Shown: in pieces, positions 11,140 to 21,424 of the stretch
Position numbering within the stretch: position 1 is the stretch's first letter
Layout of the letters: every line of letters begins with the position of its first letter
Source of the DNA: Lycorma delicatula
Taxonomy: Eukaryota; Arthropoda; Insecta; Hemiptera; Fulgoridae
Direction: 5' to 3'
Assembly: GCF_047948215.1 (NCBI RefSeq)
Contig: NC_134465.1
Location: forward strand, 42,631,946-42,695,945
Length of the DNA: 64,000 bases
Position numbers and translations under genes: made by a program
Notes under the pieces: generated by a model
Seen by the model: only the letters and a program-made list of their open reading frames with translations
The model's database searches: none
What the model was told of the DNA's origin: nothing

Positions 11140-12135
11140 ATAATTTCCATTATTGTAAACCTTTTTTTATTTCAAAATGTTCGCTTCGTTGGAAAAGTGT
11201 ACCGTGGAAGTGCTATGATGTTTTATTTTCTGAAGGTGTAAAAACTGGGCGAAATTTATTCACGGTGTTCAAGCTGTACGGTAAAAAGTGTATTAAGTGT
11301 AAAAATCTTTATAAATGTGTCGAACAGTTTGAATCGGGTAGCGGAAGATAGGTGGATGTTTCGACTGACACATCGCATTAATAATTTTATTACGAAGAAC
11401 AGATGCATAAAGATTTGGGAAATTGCTGAAATTTGTAGTAGAAATATCAGCAGTATCCATTCTAGTATCCATGATAAGTTGAATTGCCGCAAAATTTGAT
11501 CAAGTTTCTAAGATGATCTATTCAATATCAAAAGACATCCGAATTCACTTAAGTACGCAACTTAAAAAAACTATTTTTTATCGGAACGTAATGATTGTTT
11601 TTAGATCGGGCAATAACTTGTCAGAGTATGGCTTTCTTAGGCCGCCAGAAAGTATCCAAAATCTACGCGTCTGCTGGTAAAGAGATCCTAACGGTGTTTT
11701 GGCAAAGTAAAGGCCCAATTTACTGCGATTACTATTCTGACTTACTTGGTGAAACTCGCAGTAAGAAGGAAACCCCCGATTCTCTCTCAAAAGGCGTAAT
11801 TCTTCTTACGGTAACACCCGTTCCTATACCGTTCAAAAGAAACGAAAAGCTACACAAAAGTCAGGTCGGAATGTGTTGCCACATCTGCCTTACAGTCCCT
11901 GTCTTGGAACCGTCAGATTTTTTATTTTTATGATACTATAAGAGTTTTTACGTGGCACCAAGTTCGGCAAGAATGAGCGGGTCAAAAATGAGGTATTAGA
12001 ATGGCTCGAACATTGGTGTCAATTTTTAATAAAGGAAGAAGAAAGTACGTAGAAAGATTGGGAGAAATGTTTAAATCTAGCCGGAGATTAAATTAAACAA
12101 TCGTGTTTGTTTCAATGTCATTGAATAAATAATCA
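11140..12135 (+). pseudogene. Decayed mariner transposase relic
   Basis: Two open pieces retain mariner transposase character. The first (11317-11499) ends with a helix-turn-helix-like region containing SSIHDKLNCRKI. The second (11595-11933) contains ASAGKEILTVFWQSKGPI, YYSDLL and LSKGVILL, which match the conserved block between the first and second catalytic aspartates in mariner proteins, and ends with LEPSDFLFL, matching the region of the third. Several frameshifts and stops separate the pieces, and the first two catalytic aspartates could not be placed. No clear terminal inverted repeats remain. Confidence 0.75.
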
Positions 12136-12138
12136 TTT

Positions 12139-12925
12139 TTACTTTCTGTTATAGCGCTAAAGCAAGCTATAGCTCTAGAAGGAAAAGTATTGTAATCGGT
12201 CCGGTTTTGGGCAAATGCGGGTTTCACAGGATTTTGACGTTTTCAAAACAAGGAACGAAAAACCGGATGGAAATTTTCCGGATGTTAATGTGCCTATGTA
12301 CGTATGTGTGTTCGGTGTTGGCTTCTAAATCACCTTATATCTCCTGAACTACTGGATCGATTTTGACCAAAATCGACCAAATTATTTCTATATAAATAAC
12401 ACTGATGCCATTCAATTTTCAGCTTAAAAGGTCAAGAGGGAGAGGCTATAGAGCAAAGTCATTCTCAGTATCTCGAAATTTCGCCTAATTAAGGCCATAT
12501 TTTTCTTAGGCGCATTTGTTAACGATTAAAAAATAATATTTCCAAAAAAGTATTTTTTCAAAATCGCCCACCTCCTCAAAAAATTCTCTAAAAAACTGCT
12601 ACATTGTGACGTCACAGGTGAGCGGTAGAATTAAATAAATGAATAATATTTAAAGTGTAAAAAAGTATCTTGACCGCCCAGTCGAGTCGGTACCTTATAC
12701 GTTAAGCCTCGCGGCTACACCGGTCTGCCGATCGTACGAGCAAAGTTTGTTCTATGTAAGTTGTGAAATTATATTAGTTTGGTTAGCGCCGACCGTTGGC
12801 GCTCGTACCGCCATACTTGCGAGAATTAAATACGGTATGCGTGCGCGCTTTATTTAGAATCATTGAATTAAATAAACGAAAAAATATTATATTTAAATAA
12901 AATGATAATTTTATTTAAATATAAA
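12139..12925 (-). mobile_element. Interspersed repeat family C, copy 1
   Basis: In this plus-strand view it opens with the terminal hairpin (ACTTTC...GAAAAGTA) and ATTGTAATCGGTCC, then the family-C body, and contains an antisense tRNA-like segment near 12690-12740. Orientation is set by the tRNA-like promoter, hence minus. The distal end is interrupted: the part of family C ending in AAACAACC reappears at about 13205-13305, after roughly 280 bp of unrelated sequence. Confidence 0.7.
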
Positions 12926-13254
12926 CCGAATTCTATGATGAAGTGAGTCAAAACCCTTTTCAATGATAATAAAGAGGTCAGCATAGAAGGTTATATAACT
13001 TTAAAGCTATATAAATCTGTTTCATATTCCTTAATATTGTTTTTGTAGGCTAACATCTGTAATATCTTGTCGCAAATGAAACTATTTATTACTGAAGAAC
13101 TGTGATTTATTTTTTTAAAATAGAACTTGAATTTCAATACATTTTTTTTTTAATAATCTACAAAAACAGATTATAATGCAGTGCTCATGATTAAAATGAT
13201 CGACTAAAATGATTTAAATAAAATAATATTTTATATTAAGTTGTGTGCGCGCGC

Positions 13255-13289
<35 letters not shown>

Positions 13290-13529
13290 AGCTGTGCATC
13301 AGAAACAACCCCATTCGTAGGACTTTTTCGGAGCGTTGTCAACTTTTTCTACGGTTATTTTTATTTTTAATTACTGAAGGACCCTCGATTTGTAAGGTCT
13401 CGAAATAGACTGTACATACTTTCTGCACAGACAGTAGAATGCAGTTTAATAAGCCGGTTCATTATTTATTTTTTCTTTCTCCGGTAACAATAGGCCTCCG
13501 CTTAATTACAGTGCCCCTACTATTTTTTT
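12926..13529. other. Insert of unknown nature, detached end of repeat C, and (GT)n run
   Basis: 12926-13204 matches nothing recognised. 13205-13305 resembles the distal end of family C. A GC/GT dinucleotide run occupies 13243-13287. Confidence 0.45.
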
Positions 13530-13633
13530 TTGATGATAAGAAATGAATTTTTGTAGAGTAACAAAATACCAAGCCTGACCTCGGATTCGAACCAGAACCT
13601 TCCAGATAAAAGGAAGAGACAATAGTTTATTTT
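13530..13633 (-). mobile_element. SINE family E, copy 2 (partial)
   Basis: The minus strand reads GGTTCTGGTTCGAATCCGAG (B box) followed by TCAGGCTTGG and TTTTGTTACTCTAC, the family-E order. It abuts a SINE A insertion. Confidence 0.55.
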
Positions 13634-13641
13634 AGGTGTCT

Positions 13642-13841
13642 ACACTTTTATACGGATTTGAATACTTGATCGTGGATACCGGTGTTCTTTGGTGGTTGGG
13701 TTTCAATTAACCACACATCTCAGGAACGGTTGAACTGAGACTGTACAAGGCTACACTTCATTTACACTCATACATATCATCCTCTGAAATAATACCAAAA
13801 CGGTAATTGCCGGAGGTTAAAAAGGAAAACAAAAAGAAGAA
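13642..13841 (+). mobile_element. SINE family A, copy 4 (5'-truncated)
   Basis: Starts within the body after the B box and ends with the family tail. AGGTGTCT is duplicated exactly at 13634-13641 and 13842-13849. Confidence 0.8.
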
Positions 13842-13849
13842 AGGTGTCT

Positions 13850-14753
13850 CAGAAAGAAAGAAGTGTATCATTATTGCACCCGTTGTTAAATATTTTAATT
13901 ATTAGTTATCAATATTTATATTAATAATAATTGTTGAAGGAAAAAAATTTACCGTTAGACGGATTATTGAACTTGTTTCCGGACTAAAAAGTTTTTTCCG
14001 ATTAAAATACATGTCGTCTTTTCGTAAATATGATTTTTTTTTTAAATTTTGATATGTTTTTAGTTTTGAATTTACATTTAGTCAATTATCTTGATAAGAA
14101 AATATTTAATATTATTTAAGGATTGTTGTCGTGACAACATTATTTGTATCTTTTGTGGATATAGTATATCCAATGTTACGGTAGTGTAAGCCTATCTGTG
14201 CCGAATGGAATGCGGACCGGGGGCAACCGCCATCTTGATCGGCGGTACAGCGGCCTACTTCTTTAGTATATACACTACTACTGTTACTTATACAACAGTC
14301 GTGTTAGTTTTCTTTTTCTGGTTTTTTTAATTTTTTTTTTTCTTTTTTATTTCCATAATCTGCCGTGTACAGTTAGACGACGACTAGTATGCGCGGGCAG
14401 CCCTTAGGTTAAATAATGTTTCGTATATCCTATATTCTTCGTATATTCGGTTACCTTTTTTTAATTTATTTATCGTTACTTCTTGCATTTAAAAGTTAGA
14501 CCCTTATCAAATATACGAACAGTGGAACGTAAAACATAAATTTTTGCATCTGATTTTTTATATTTATATTATTATTATTATTAATTAAGCCTATTGTAAT
14601 AATTTTATTGCAAATTATTTGCCATTATTTATGAATGAAAATAATAACGTTATATTTCATCTAGTACAGTCAATTTGTATTTTTATTTGAAAATCCTTAC
14701 CTACCGATTGATGTTTTTTCCATATGTTAGGGGTAATGAGGGAAGCTTAACTC
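13850..14753. other. Unassigned AT-rich stretch with a small GC-rich patch
   Basis: No gene recognised. Around 14195-14265 a short GC-richer patch contains CCGCCATCTTGATCGGCGG. It may be a promoter-type motif or part of a repeat; evidence is too thin to call. Confidence 0.3.
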
Positions 14754-15352
14754 CAGATTTTTAACATCCCCCTCCCATAGGGTTTTGAAAAACTCAAAAA
14801 GTTTTTGAAATGCGTTTTTCTCTGAATCTATGCATTTTAGAGAAACGTTTTTCAAACAAAAAATGTAGAGGACATTCTTCTCTACAATTAATCTCTTTGT
14901 AGTTATGCCGTATAATTTTAAATTGAAATACTAGGTGGTGCTGAAGTTTTAAAAAACGTGTTTTTTCACCGGAAAAAATTGTTTTTCGTCTGTATTGCAT
15001 TTGGAAAAGTTCTTAATCTCAAAAAAACAGACAACTTTTATTTAAACAATTTTCTTGTACGACTTAACGTTTTGGAGCTGTAACTTGTGAAAGTGTGAAA
15101 ATGTTGTGAATTGGGCACGTGTTCGAAACCGGTCTACTCGTTTACAACGTTTTTTACAACTTCAGCGCCACCTAGTATTTCAATTTCAAATTATACGGCA
15201 TAACTTCAAAGACATTAATTGTAGAGGAGAATGTCCTCTACATTTTTTGTTTGAAAAACTTTTCTCTAAAATGCACAGATTCAGAGAAAAACGCATTTCA
15301 AAAACTTTTTGAGCTTTTCAAAACCCTATGGGAGGGGGATGTTAAAAATCTG
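14754..15352. repeat. Fold-back element J with about 210-bp arms
   Basis: Left arm 14754-14965 and right arm about 15140-15352 are inverted copies. Both ends carry CAGATTTTTAACATCC and CCCTCCCATAGGGTTTT, and both inner parts carry the block GGTGG(T/C)GCTGAAGTT. The centre of about 175 bp is not shared. Mirror-image open frames at 14794-15000 (minus) and 15106-15312 (plus) arise only because the arms are duplicated, and they are not kept as genes. Confidence 0.85.
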
Positions 15353-15439
15353 TACTAATCATTTAGTAACCGTTACTCGTATTTATTTCTAAACTGTTTA
15401 TTAAGTAATTTTTATACATTTATAACGATTGACGCCCAA

Positions 15440-15560
15440 GAATTGTTGACATGATGGATGAAAATTAATTTTTTACCGTGTGAAAAAAGAATGTTATCCT
15501 CACCGGGACTCGAATCCGGAACATCGGGATTAAAGTCAAAGATGCTATCGCTCCGGGAAT
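15440..15560 (-). mobile_element. tRNA-like SINE remnant, family E-like, copy 3
   Basis: The minus strand reads TTCCGGATTCGAGTCCCGG (B box), GAGGATAACATTC, a TTTTTCACACGGTA block and CATCCATCATG, in the order seen in family E, but diverged. Confidence 0.45.
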
Positions 15561-15640
15561 GTACTAAAATTTAATTTAGAATTTAATTTTTCAATATATA
15601 GGAGGATATTAAAATGTAAAACGAGATTGTTACCTTCCAT

Positions 15641-15664
15641 TTGTCTCTCTCTCTCTCTCTCTCT
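15641..15664. repeat. (CT)n microsatellite
   Basis: A CT dinucleotide run followed by TTTCAG, which mimics a splice acceptor. The sequence after it is fold-back K, so a real exon is doubtful. Confidence 0.75.
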
Positions 15665-15696
15665 TTCAGATTACAAGAACGATGCTGTATAGGGGA

Positions 15697-17105
15697 GTTC
15701 CGGGACGTATTCCCCGAAGTTACGGTACTGATTCAGGACACCAAAATGAAAAAAAAAAGTTCATATCGACATAGGCTTTATTTTACTTTGTTTTCCTTCT
15801 GGATCCCATTTCGTTATTTTGAAAAAAAAAGACTATTCTTTCAGGATCGGATATACCTACATTAATTAAATTTGACAAATCTAAGACCGGTGTCTTGTGC
15901 TACAAAATAAAAAATTTGAAAACGTCACCTTTATAAATGGCGGCCATCGTAATTTTTTTTATCTATAACATCTTTGTAATTAATTGTTTGACCAAATTTT
16001 TACTTATTACAAAATTTCTTAGTCGTTTTATTTTGAACAAAATGAAACCTAATTTGTAAAAATTCGTCGACAAACAATCGAATTGTTGCAGACAATTAAC
16101 CCGGCAGTACGCTTGAGCTCCGAAAGAAATGCAACCTGATAATTTTTTACCTGTTTTTATTTCTTTCACTAAACGTAATAAGAACTAATAATCTATATAT
16201 ATAAAAATTAATATTTGTCTGTCTGTATGTCTCTTATGCCTTCCTAAACCGTTCATCCGATAGCGATGAAACTTTGGGGAATGGTTGGACGCATGCCAGG
16301 GAAGGTTTCTGGATTAGTCTGGATCCACTAGGTGGCGCTGGGGTCGAGATATTTCGGAAAAATGTATTTATGGTCCGATTTCGCTCATATTCAGAATATA
16401 TGTTACTTACGTGAAAATAAATATTTTTTGTGAAAAATGGAAAAGAGAAATAGGGAGAAAGGGAAGAAAAGAAGAAGGAAGATGGGGAGAAGGGAAAAGG
16501 GAAAGGTTATATTTTGTAAAGTTCCATAATGTTCAGTTTTTATAATGTTTTATCAAAATTTCATTTGTGTTCATTTAATCTATATATACTCAAATCTAGC
16601 AACGGCGAAGCATTGCCGGGTCAACTAGTAGTAAATAAATAAAAATTATCGATTTGCATTACGGTGCACAAGCGTACTGCCGGGTTGATTGTCTGCAATA
16701 GTCGATTGTTTGTCAACGGGATTTTACAAATCACATGTCATTTTTTTCGAAATAAAGTTATTAATAAATTTTTTAATAAGTGAAAATTTGATCATATTGA
16801 TTATAAATTTAATTACAGTAATATATTTAATTACAAAGATATTAAAGATTAAAAAATGAAGATGGTCGCAATTTTTAAAGGTGACCTTTTCAAAATTTTT
16901 TATTTTATAAAACAAGACGCTAGTTTTAGATTTGCCAAATTTAATTAAAGTAGGTTTACCCGTTCCAGAGAAATAATTTTTTTGTTGAAAATCGCAAAAT
17001 GGCGTCCAGAAGTAAAACAAAGTAAAATAGGACGATATGAACTTTTTGGCTCATTTTGGTGTCCTGAATCAGTACCTGAAGTTCGGGAAATACGTCCCCG
17101 AACAC
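15697..17105. repeat. Fold-back element K with about 420-bp arms, interrupted by a Helitron
   Basis: Arms 15697-16114 and 16670-17105 are inverted copies. Outer ends carry GGGACGTATT and TACTGATTCAGGACACCAAA; inner ends carry GCAGACAATTAACCCGGCAG and its complement. The loop (16115-16669) holds Helitron G1 at 16192-16628; without it the loop would be about 120 bp. Related end sequences (TCCTGAATCAG...AAGTT) occur at 39489 and 48730. Frames such as 16724-17020 are arm sequence with no recognisable protein. Confidence 0.85.
16192..16628 (+). mobile_element. Non-autonomous Helitron G, copy 1
   Basis: Begins TCTATATATATAAAAATTA, ends with the hairpin CGGCGAAGCATTGCCG shortly before CTAG, and sits between A (16191) and T (16629), exactly the Helitron 5'-A/TC...CTRR/T-3' arrangement. 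No target duplication, as expected. The interior lacks coding sequence. It lies in the loop of fold-back K, so it arrived after K. Confidence 0.85.
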
Positions 17106-17123
17106 TTTTTATATACTCATTAA

Positions 17124-17388
17124 ACCCACCGAGTCGGTCTACTGGTAAACGTGTCTTTGAAATCAGCTGATTTGTAAGTCGAGAGTTCCAACATTCAAGT
17201 CCTAGTAAAGACAGTTATTTTTACACGGATTTGAATACTATATCGTGGATACCGGTGTTTTTTTGGGTTTCAATTAATCACAAATCTCAGGAATAGTCAA
17301 ACTGAGACTGTACAACACTGCACTAAATGTACACTCATACATATCATCCTCTGAACGGTAATTCCCGGAAGCTAAACGGAAAAATAAA
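17124..17388 (+). mobile_element. tRNA-derived SINE family A, copy 5
   Basis: A box (GGTCTACTGGTAAACG), B box (CATTCAAGTCC), body and tail are all present. An approximate 10-bp duplication (TACTCATTAA at 17114-17123, TATTCATTAA about 270 bp later) flanks it. It lies at the right edge of fold-back K. Confidence 0.8.
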
Positions 17389-17585
17389 GGCCTATTCATT
17401 AAGGGATTTGTCTTATTTTTTACTAGAAAAAAAATAAAAAAATTAATATCTCTAGGGTTTTTTCTTTCCTCTTCAAGAACTAAGCTTTATAACTCAAAAA
17501 TAAAATTGAAAAAAATTAATTTGTTTTCATATTATTTTAGTAAAAAATTAATAATGTATAATCTTTCTGGAATATTTGTAACGCA

Positions 17586-17915
17586 TTGCTTTCCATCGAA
17601 AGAGGTATATTAATTTGTTTTTCAACCCCACCTCTTACTGTCCTTTTTGTAAATGCGATTCATGTAAAGCATCTGAAATACAAACGGCTTCCATCCGTGT
17701 TATTACTTTCTCTGATAGTAGTGATATCTATTATTATACAACCGATATGTGTGGTGGAACAGATTGTAGGTCTCATTTATAAGACTAAATACCATCTGTT
17801 GCTTGAAACCGGATTTACCTTATTAATTATTTGTAATATTACATTTGGCTTGGAAAAGAAGGATAAAAAACTATTTTTCCTAGAAAGCCTGGCACGAGAT
17901 GCTTGTTATTTTTAA
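17586..17915 (+). CDS. Unrecognised membrane-type open frame
   Basis: The frame gives 109 residues with at least two hydrophobic, probably membrane-spanning stretches: residues about 42-58 (LLLSLIVVISIIIQPIC) and about 76-90. Between them is a short charged loop (GLIYKTKYH), and the C terminus is lysine-rich (EKKDKK). Codon use looks balanced rather than poly-A/T-driven. I recognise no family. There is no obvious splice site, no partner exon and no neighbour of known function. It could be an exon of a host receptor-like membrane protein, part of a transposon, or chance. Confidence 0.25.
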   Translation: MLSIERGILICFSTPPLTVLFVNAIHVKHLKYKRLPSVLLLSLIVVISIIIQPICVVEQIVGLIYKTKYHLLLETGFTLLIICNITFGLEKKDKKLFFLESLARDACYF

Positions 17916-18578
17916 TAGTGATTTTGTGTTTTGTCGAGTCTTCTACAATCACTACAATTACGGTTTCTAAATGTATTTTGTCGAGACTTCTATAATCATT
18001 AAGGTTACGGTGAAAAATTGTATATACGTAAAATATACAAATTTTTGCGATAAATTTGTTTTACTTCTTTATGATTATGCCAAAGTATTTATTGTGAAAT
18101 AACAAAAAAAAAAAAAAACAAAATAAAATTCATGCGATTTCTGATAGAAATATTCTCTCTACCGCTAATGGTTTTTAAAATCATCGTAATTAATAAAATT
18201 TTGAAAATTTTAAAGAGTAAAAAAAAAATTCTTTACCACATTTATTAAATTAAAGAGAAAAATATGTGATAATATTCTGTGAAAACGATTTTTCTATTTT
18301 TTCAGTATTTATAAATAACATACGAAATTCACAATCTGTCACGGGTTAATTATTTTAGCATTCTCTTAAATTGACGTCTTAGCTAAAAAAAAAACTTCTT
18401 GAATATTCTACAAATATTCGAATGCAACCGAATAACAAATTAAATAATACAGAAAAACCATCTTTAAAAATAGCTTAGTTTTCACGCGCAGAAGAAATTT
18501 GCTTTTTTACGTTACTGGATGGTATTATGGATTACTTTTAAATATTTTCTAATTCTGCTGTTTATATTTTATAAATGA
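17916..18578. other. AT-rich spacer
   Basis: No gene or repeat recognised. Confidence 0.4.
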
Positions 18579-18934
18579 CTAGTGGACCCGGTAATGCTTC
18601 GCTATTGCCAGAATGTTTACCACAGTTCGAACCTAAAATCATTAAAAAAAACGTATGAATGAATAACCTAAAACTTTTTTTTACAAAATTTAATGTCGTT
18701 GTATATATCGAGAGATATGTTCTTTATCGATTGTCGTTATCTATGTCAATATCGATTCCTCAGACGGTTATGTGGTAAAATATTATATTATTAAACATTT
18801 TGGAACTAATAACATGTAATAACATTTTCGGAACAAATAATAATAAATTATGAAATTTTCAGCGAAATCGGTTGAGTAGTTTTTGAGTTACTAGAGTACG
18901 CACAAAACGAAGATTTTTCTTTTATTTATATAGA
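18579..18934 (-). mobile_element. Helitron-like element G, copy 3
   Basis: On the minus strand it begins TCTATATAAATAAAAG and ends GGCAATAGCGAAGCATTACC, GGGTCCA, CTAG followed by T. The 3' hairpin and CTAG match copy 1. The interior GAAATCGGTTGAGTAG (plus-strand spelling) is a common Helitron-internal motif. No coding sequence. Confidence 0.65.
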
Positions 18935-19105
18935 CTAAGTATTTTACCGCAAAAAGGGATGTTATGGTACATTTTTAAATTTTATAAAAATATAGGCCTG
19001 TTCTCAACAAGTATTATGATTACGTCAACAGACAAAGGCTAAATCGTAAATTATTTGGGATTAGATTTGACATAGCGCGGGTGTGTGTGTGTGTGTGCGC
19101 GCGCA

Positions 19106-19141
<36 letters not shown>

Positions 19142-19610
19142 CACACATATATATACATATATATTTTCTTTCCATTTTAATCGTCCTAGGCGGTTTTTTC
19201 ATAAACTAGGCACAATAAAAAAAAGACCTAAACAAAGGTTACTCAGATTGGAGGGGCGTGACACCTCATGGTGACCTTAGATTTGACCTTGTTTTAAGAT
19301 TTAACACAATTTTTTCAAATAGAATCACCTATTTTTGAACCCATCAATGAAAAAAACAGAAAATTTTACTTTGGAATTTGTGGTCACACATATGACCTTG
19401 GACCATTTTTTGAAGGTCATAGGCTAATAATCTTTATTAGGTCTCGTTTTTTAAGACAAAAACGTCATATTATTCGTATAATAGAGTAATTTACGATGAT
19501 TAAAACTGAACAAGTTAAGCTATTTTTTAAATTTTAGTTTTATATTATTGTTATAAAATAACAGCTGATTTTTACAAAATAAATGTTTATTTAGTGTGTT
19601 GAAAAATTTG
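18935..19610. other. Spacer with compound microsatellite
   Basis: A (GT)n run passes through a CG-rich centre into a (CA)n run at 19081-19138 and then (AT)n to about 19165; the GT/CA halves are self-complementary. No gene recognised. Confidence 0.6.
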
Positions 19611-20029
19611 GTTTAAAACATGATGAAAGTAACAAGGTGTCGCACACCCATCGTTGCCCAGTGGCTCGTCCCAAAATCCTTTTCCCGCCATGATGTTTAA
19701 ATTCGTTTATGCGGTTGGCGCACAAACAGAAGCAAAACATCAATGTGATTAAAGGCAGAATTATCAAAAATAAACAAACTTTTGAAACATAAAAGAATAA
19801 AATTTATTGACGTATATGAAAATTAGCATCGAAATGTGGATTTTTACTCTAATATTTATAAATAATTGAAGATGAAGTCAATAAGTTCAGAGAAAATTTC
19901 ATTCCATTGATCGATTAGCCAGTAATATATTCTTTTCATTTTTCCCATACAGGCATTTGAATTCGAAATTTAATCATATTTATTTCATCAAAATTTAAAT
20001 TCAGATAAAAAACACACTTTTGAACTTAC

Positions 20030-20183
20030 CATGTTCAATTTTTATATTATCACGTGATTTTCCGCATTTTTGTAGCCACACACTTTGTAATGCTTCATTC
20101 TCCGGGAACGGAAAATATTTCACGTTCTTTTTCGCTGGCGAATCAGTTCTGCTCAAACAATTGGGGAAATAACACGACGGCAT
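20030..20183 (-). CDS. THAP-domain 5' exon (partial, inside the P-like element)
   Basis: The minus-strand ATG at 20183 opens a frame with the start of a THAP zinc-finger DNA-binding domain. It has Cys4 and Cys9 (MPSC....C), a lysine-rich loop, FPFPE at residues 24-28, and a conserved Trp36 followed by a further basic segment. THAP domains bind DNA and form the N terminus of P transposases and THAP9. After residue 51 (His) comes a perfect splice donor, G|GTAAGT (GT at 20028-20029). The remaining zinc ligands (C..H) would therefore be encoded by the next exon, which I could not find between here and the left terminus. The open frame runs eight more codons past the donor. The fit to P-element architecture supports this being the transposase's first exon; a captured host THAP exon is the alternative. 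Confidence 0.7.
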
Positions 20184-20894
20184 ATTTACATTTGTATCAG
20201 AATAAATTTGTATAAAAAAAAAAAAAAAACACTGTTTAAAAGCGAGTAGTTATAAAATCGAGAAAATTCAGAGACAAACTATCCGTGTAAAAGCTAAAAC
20301 AGAATTTTGAAATAATTCTGAAAAACAGAATTTTTTCTCTCTGTGTCTTCAGAGAGAAAATTCTTTTCTGCTTTGTCCAGGTAAAAAAATGAGTCAGAGT
20401 TGTAAAACAAAACGGATTAAGATATCAAACCTGAATGCAGAACAATTGTTCTCTTTATTGCACGCGGTTTAAAATGGTTTACCTAGGAAATCCCTTGCAT
20501 TTCATTTGACTCGTTAGAAAAATATGTTTATGGAATATAAAATTATTTTTCACTAAACAACAACTTTTTATTTTATTTTTATTTCAGTATTATAAAGTAA
20601 TATTCATTTTGGTATCCGTAAAAAAATAAGTAATATCTCATTTTCCCGTGTAAATTAGATTATTAAAAGCAATTTCTTTCAAAAATTGTTTTGCGATAAT
20701 ATTTTTAATTAAACTAAAAAACCATCAATTCCGAAGATTGACCAAAATAAATAATATCAGATCTTTAGTTATAAAATTTTGAAATAAGTTATCTCCCATT
20801 TAGTTGATTTTCCATTTTAACAGCATTAAATAGTTTCACATAATAAATGGAAAATAATATTAGTAAAAAAAATATCTTATGAGCCTAAAAAAAA

Positions 20895-20985
20895 AATTAT
20901 CGGTGATTCGATACCGAACCCCACGAATAGCAAAGGAGTCGTTATCATAGAGCCACACACGCTACACGAAGACTTTGTGTCAGTT
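20895..20985 (-). repeat. tRNA-like sequence (SINE remnant)
   Basis: The minus strand contains an A-box-like TGGCTCTATGATAACG and a B-box-like GGTATCGAATC about 35 bases apart, spacing typical of tRNA-derived promoters. It lacks a foldable acceptor stem, so it is not a functional tRNA gene. Confidence 0.4.
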
Positions 20986-21424
20986 GCACTTCATAAGATG
21001 TGTCCCCTGTTTGTGTGTTTAAGTTTTCATTCGTTATTTTGAATTTTATCTTAATTAACAATCAATTTCAATACTCTTAAGAATCAATAGACTTTTATAA
21101 AATATTTATTTTTATTAAGGATTATTAAAAAAAAATTTTTATTATTTTTAATAAATATTACAACTTAATCAGTACCAAATAATACTAATTCATATTGAAA
21201 GTGAATAATCATTCATAAATATTCGATTGTTAGCTCGTTTAATCATCATCATGTATTTAAAATTTTGTAAAATTTTTGTACAACTAAAAACTTTTGTCCC
21301 AAAATCCCTTACTTATATGTTCAAATAACCCGGTAGAAAATGAGATTTTGTGACGAGCGTATACGCATGCACGCCGAATACTGTGCGCAATGCTACACCT
21401 TGTTACTTTCATCATGGTTTAAAA

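Larger units (their letters stand above)
19619..21416 (-). mobile_element. P-element-like DNA transposon (apparently defective)
   Basis: Both ends carry the inverted repeat CATGATGAAAGTAACAAGG followed by TGT, 22 bp identical, then partly conserved (19619-19640 and 21395-21416). Subterminal blocks CTCGTCCCAAAATC (left) and CTCGTCACAAAATC (right, inverted) also match. The element is flanked by an exact 8-bp duplication GTTTAAAA at 19611-19618 and 21417-21424. The Drosophila P element starts with CATGATGAAATAAC and makes 8-bp duplications, so both hallmarks fit. The interior carries one THAP-domain exon on the minus strand (20030-20183) but no recognisable rest of a P transposase. At 1798 bp it is shorter than a complete P element and is probably a deletion derivative. 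The inside also holds a tRNA-like remnant near 20895-20985. Confidence 0.85.

Noticed and set aside
14794..15312. Two similar 68-codon frames on opposite strands
   Set aside because: They are the two arms of one fold-back repeat read in mirror image, not duplicated genes.
15641..15720. Splice acceptor after the (CT)n run with a following exon
   Set aside because: The following sequence is the arm of fold-back K, and the pyrimidine tract is the microsatellite itself.
19081..19202. Open frames on both strands through the GT/CA run
   Set aside because: They consist of repeated Cys-Val or His-Thr codons produced by the microsatellite.
20895..20985. Possible functional tRNA gene
   Set aside because: Box-like motifs exist but no cloverleaf with paired acceptor and anticodon stems could be formed by eye.
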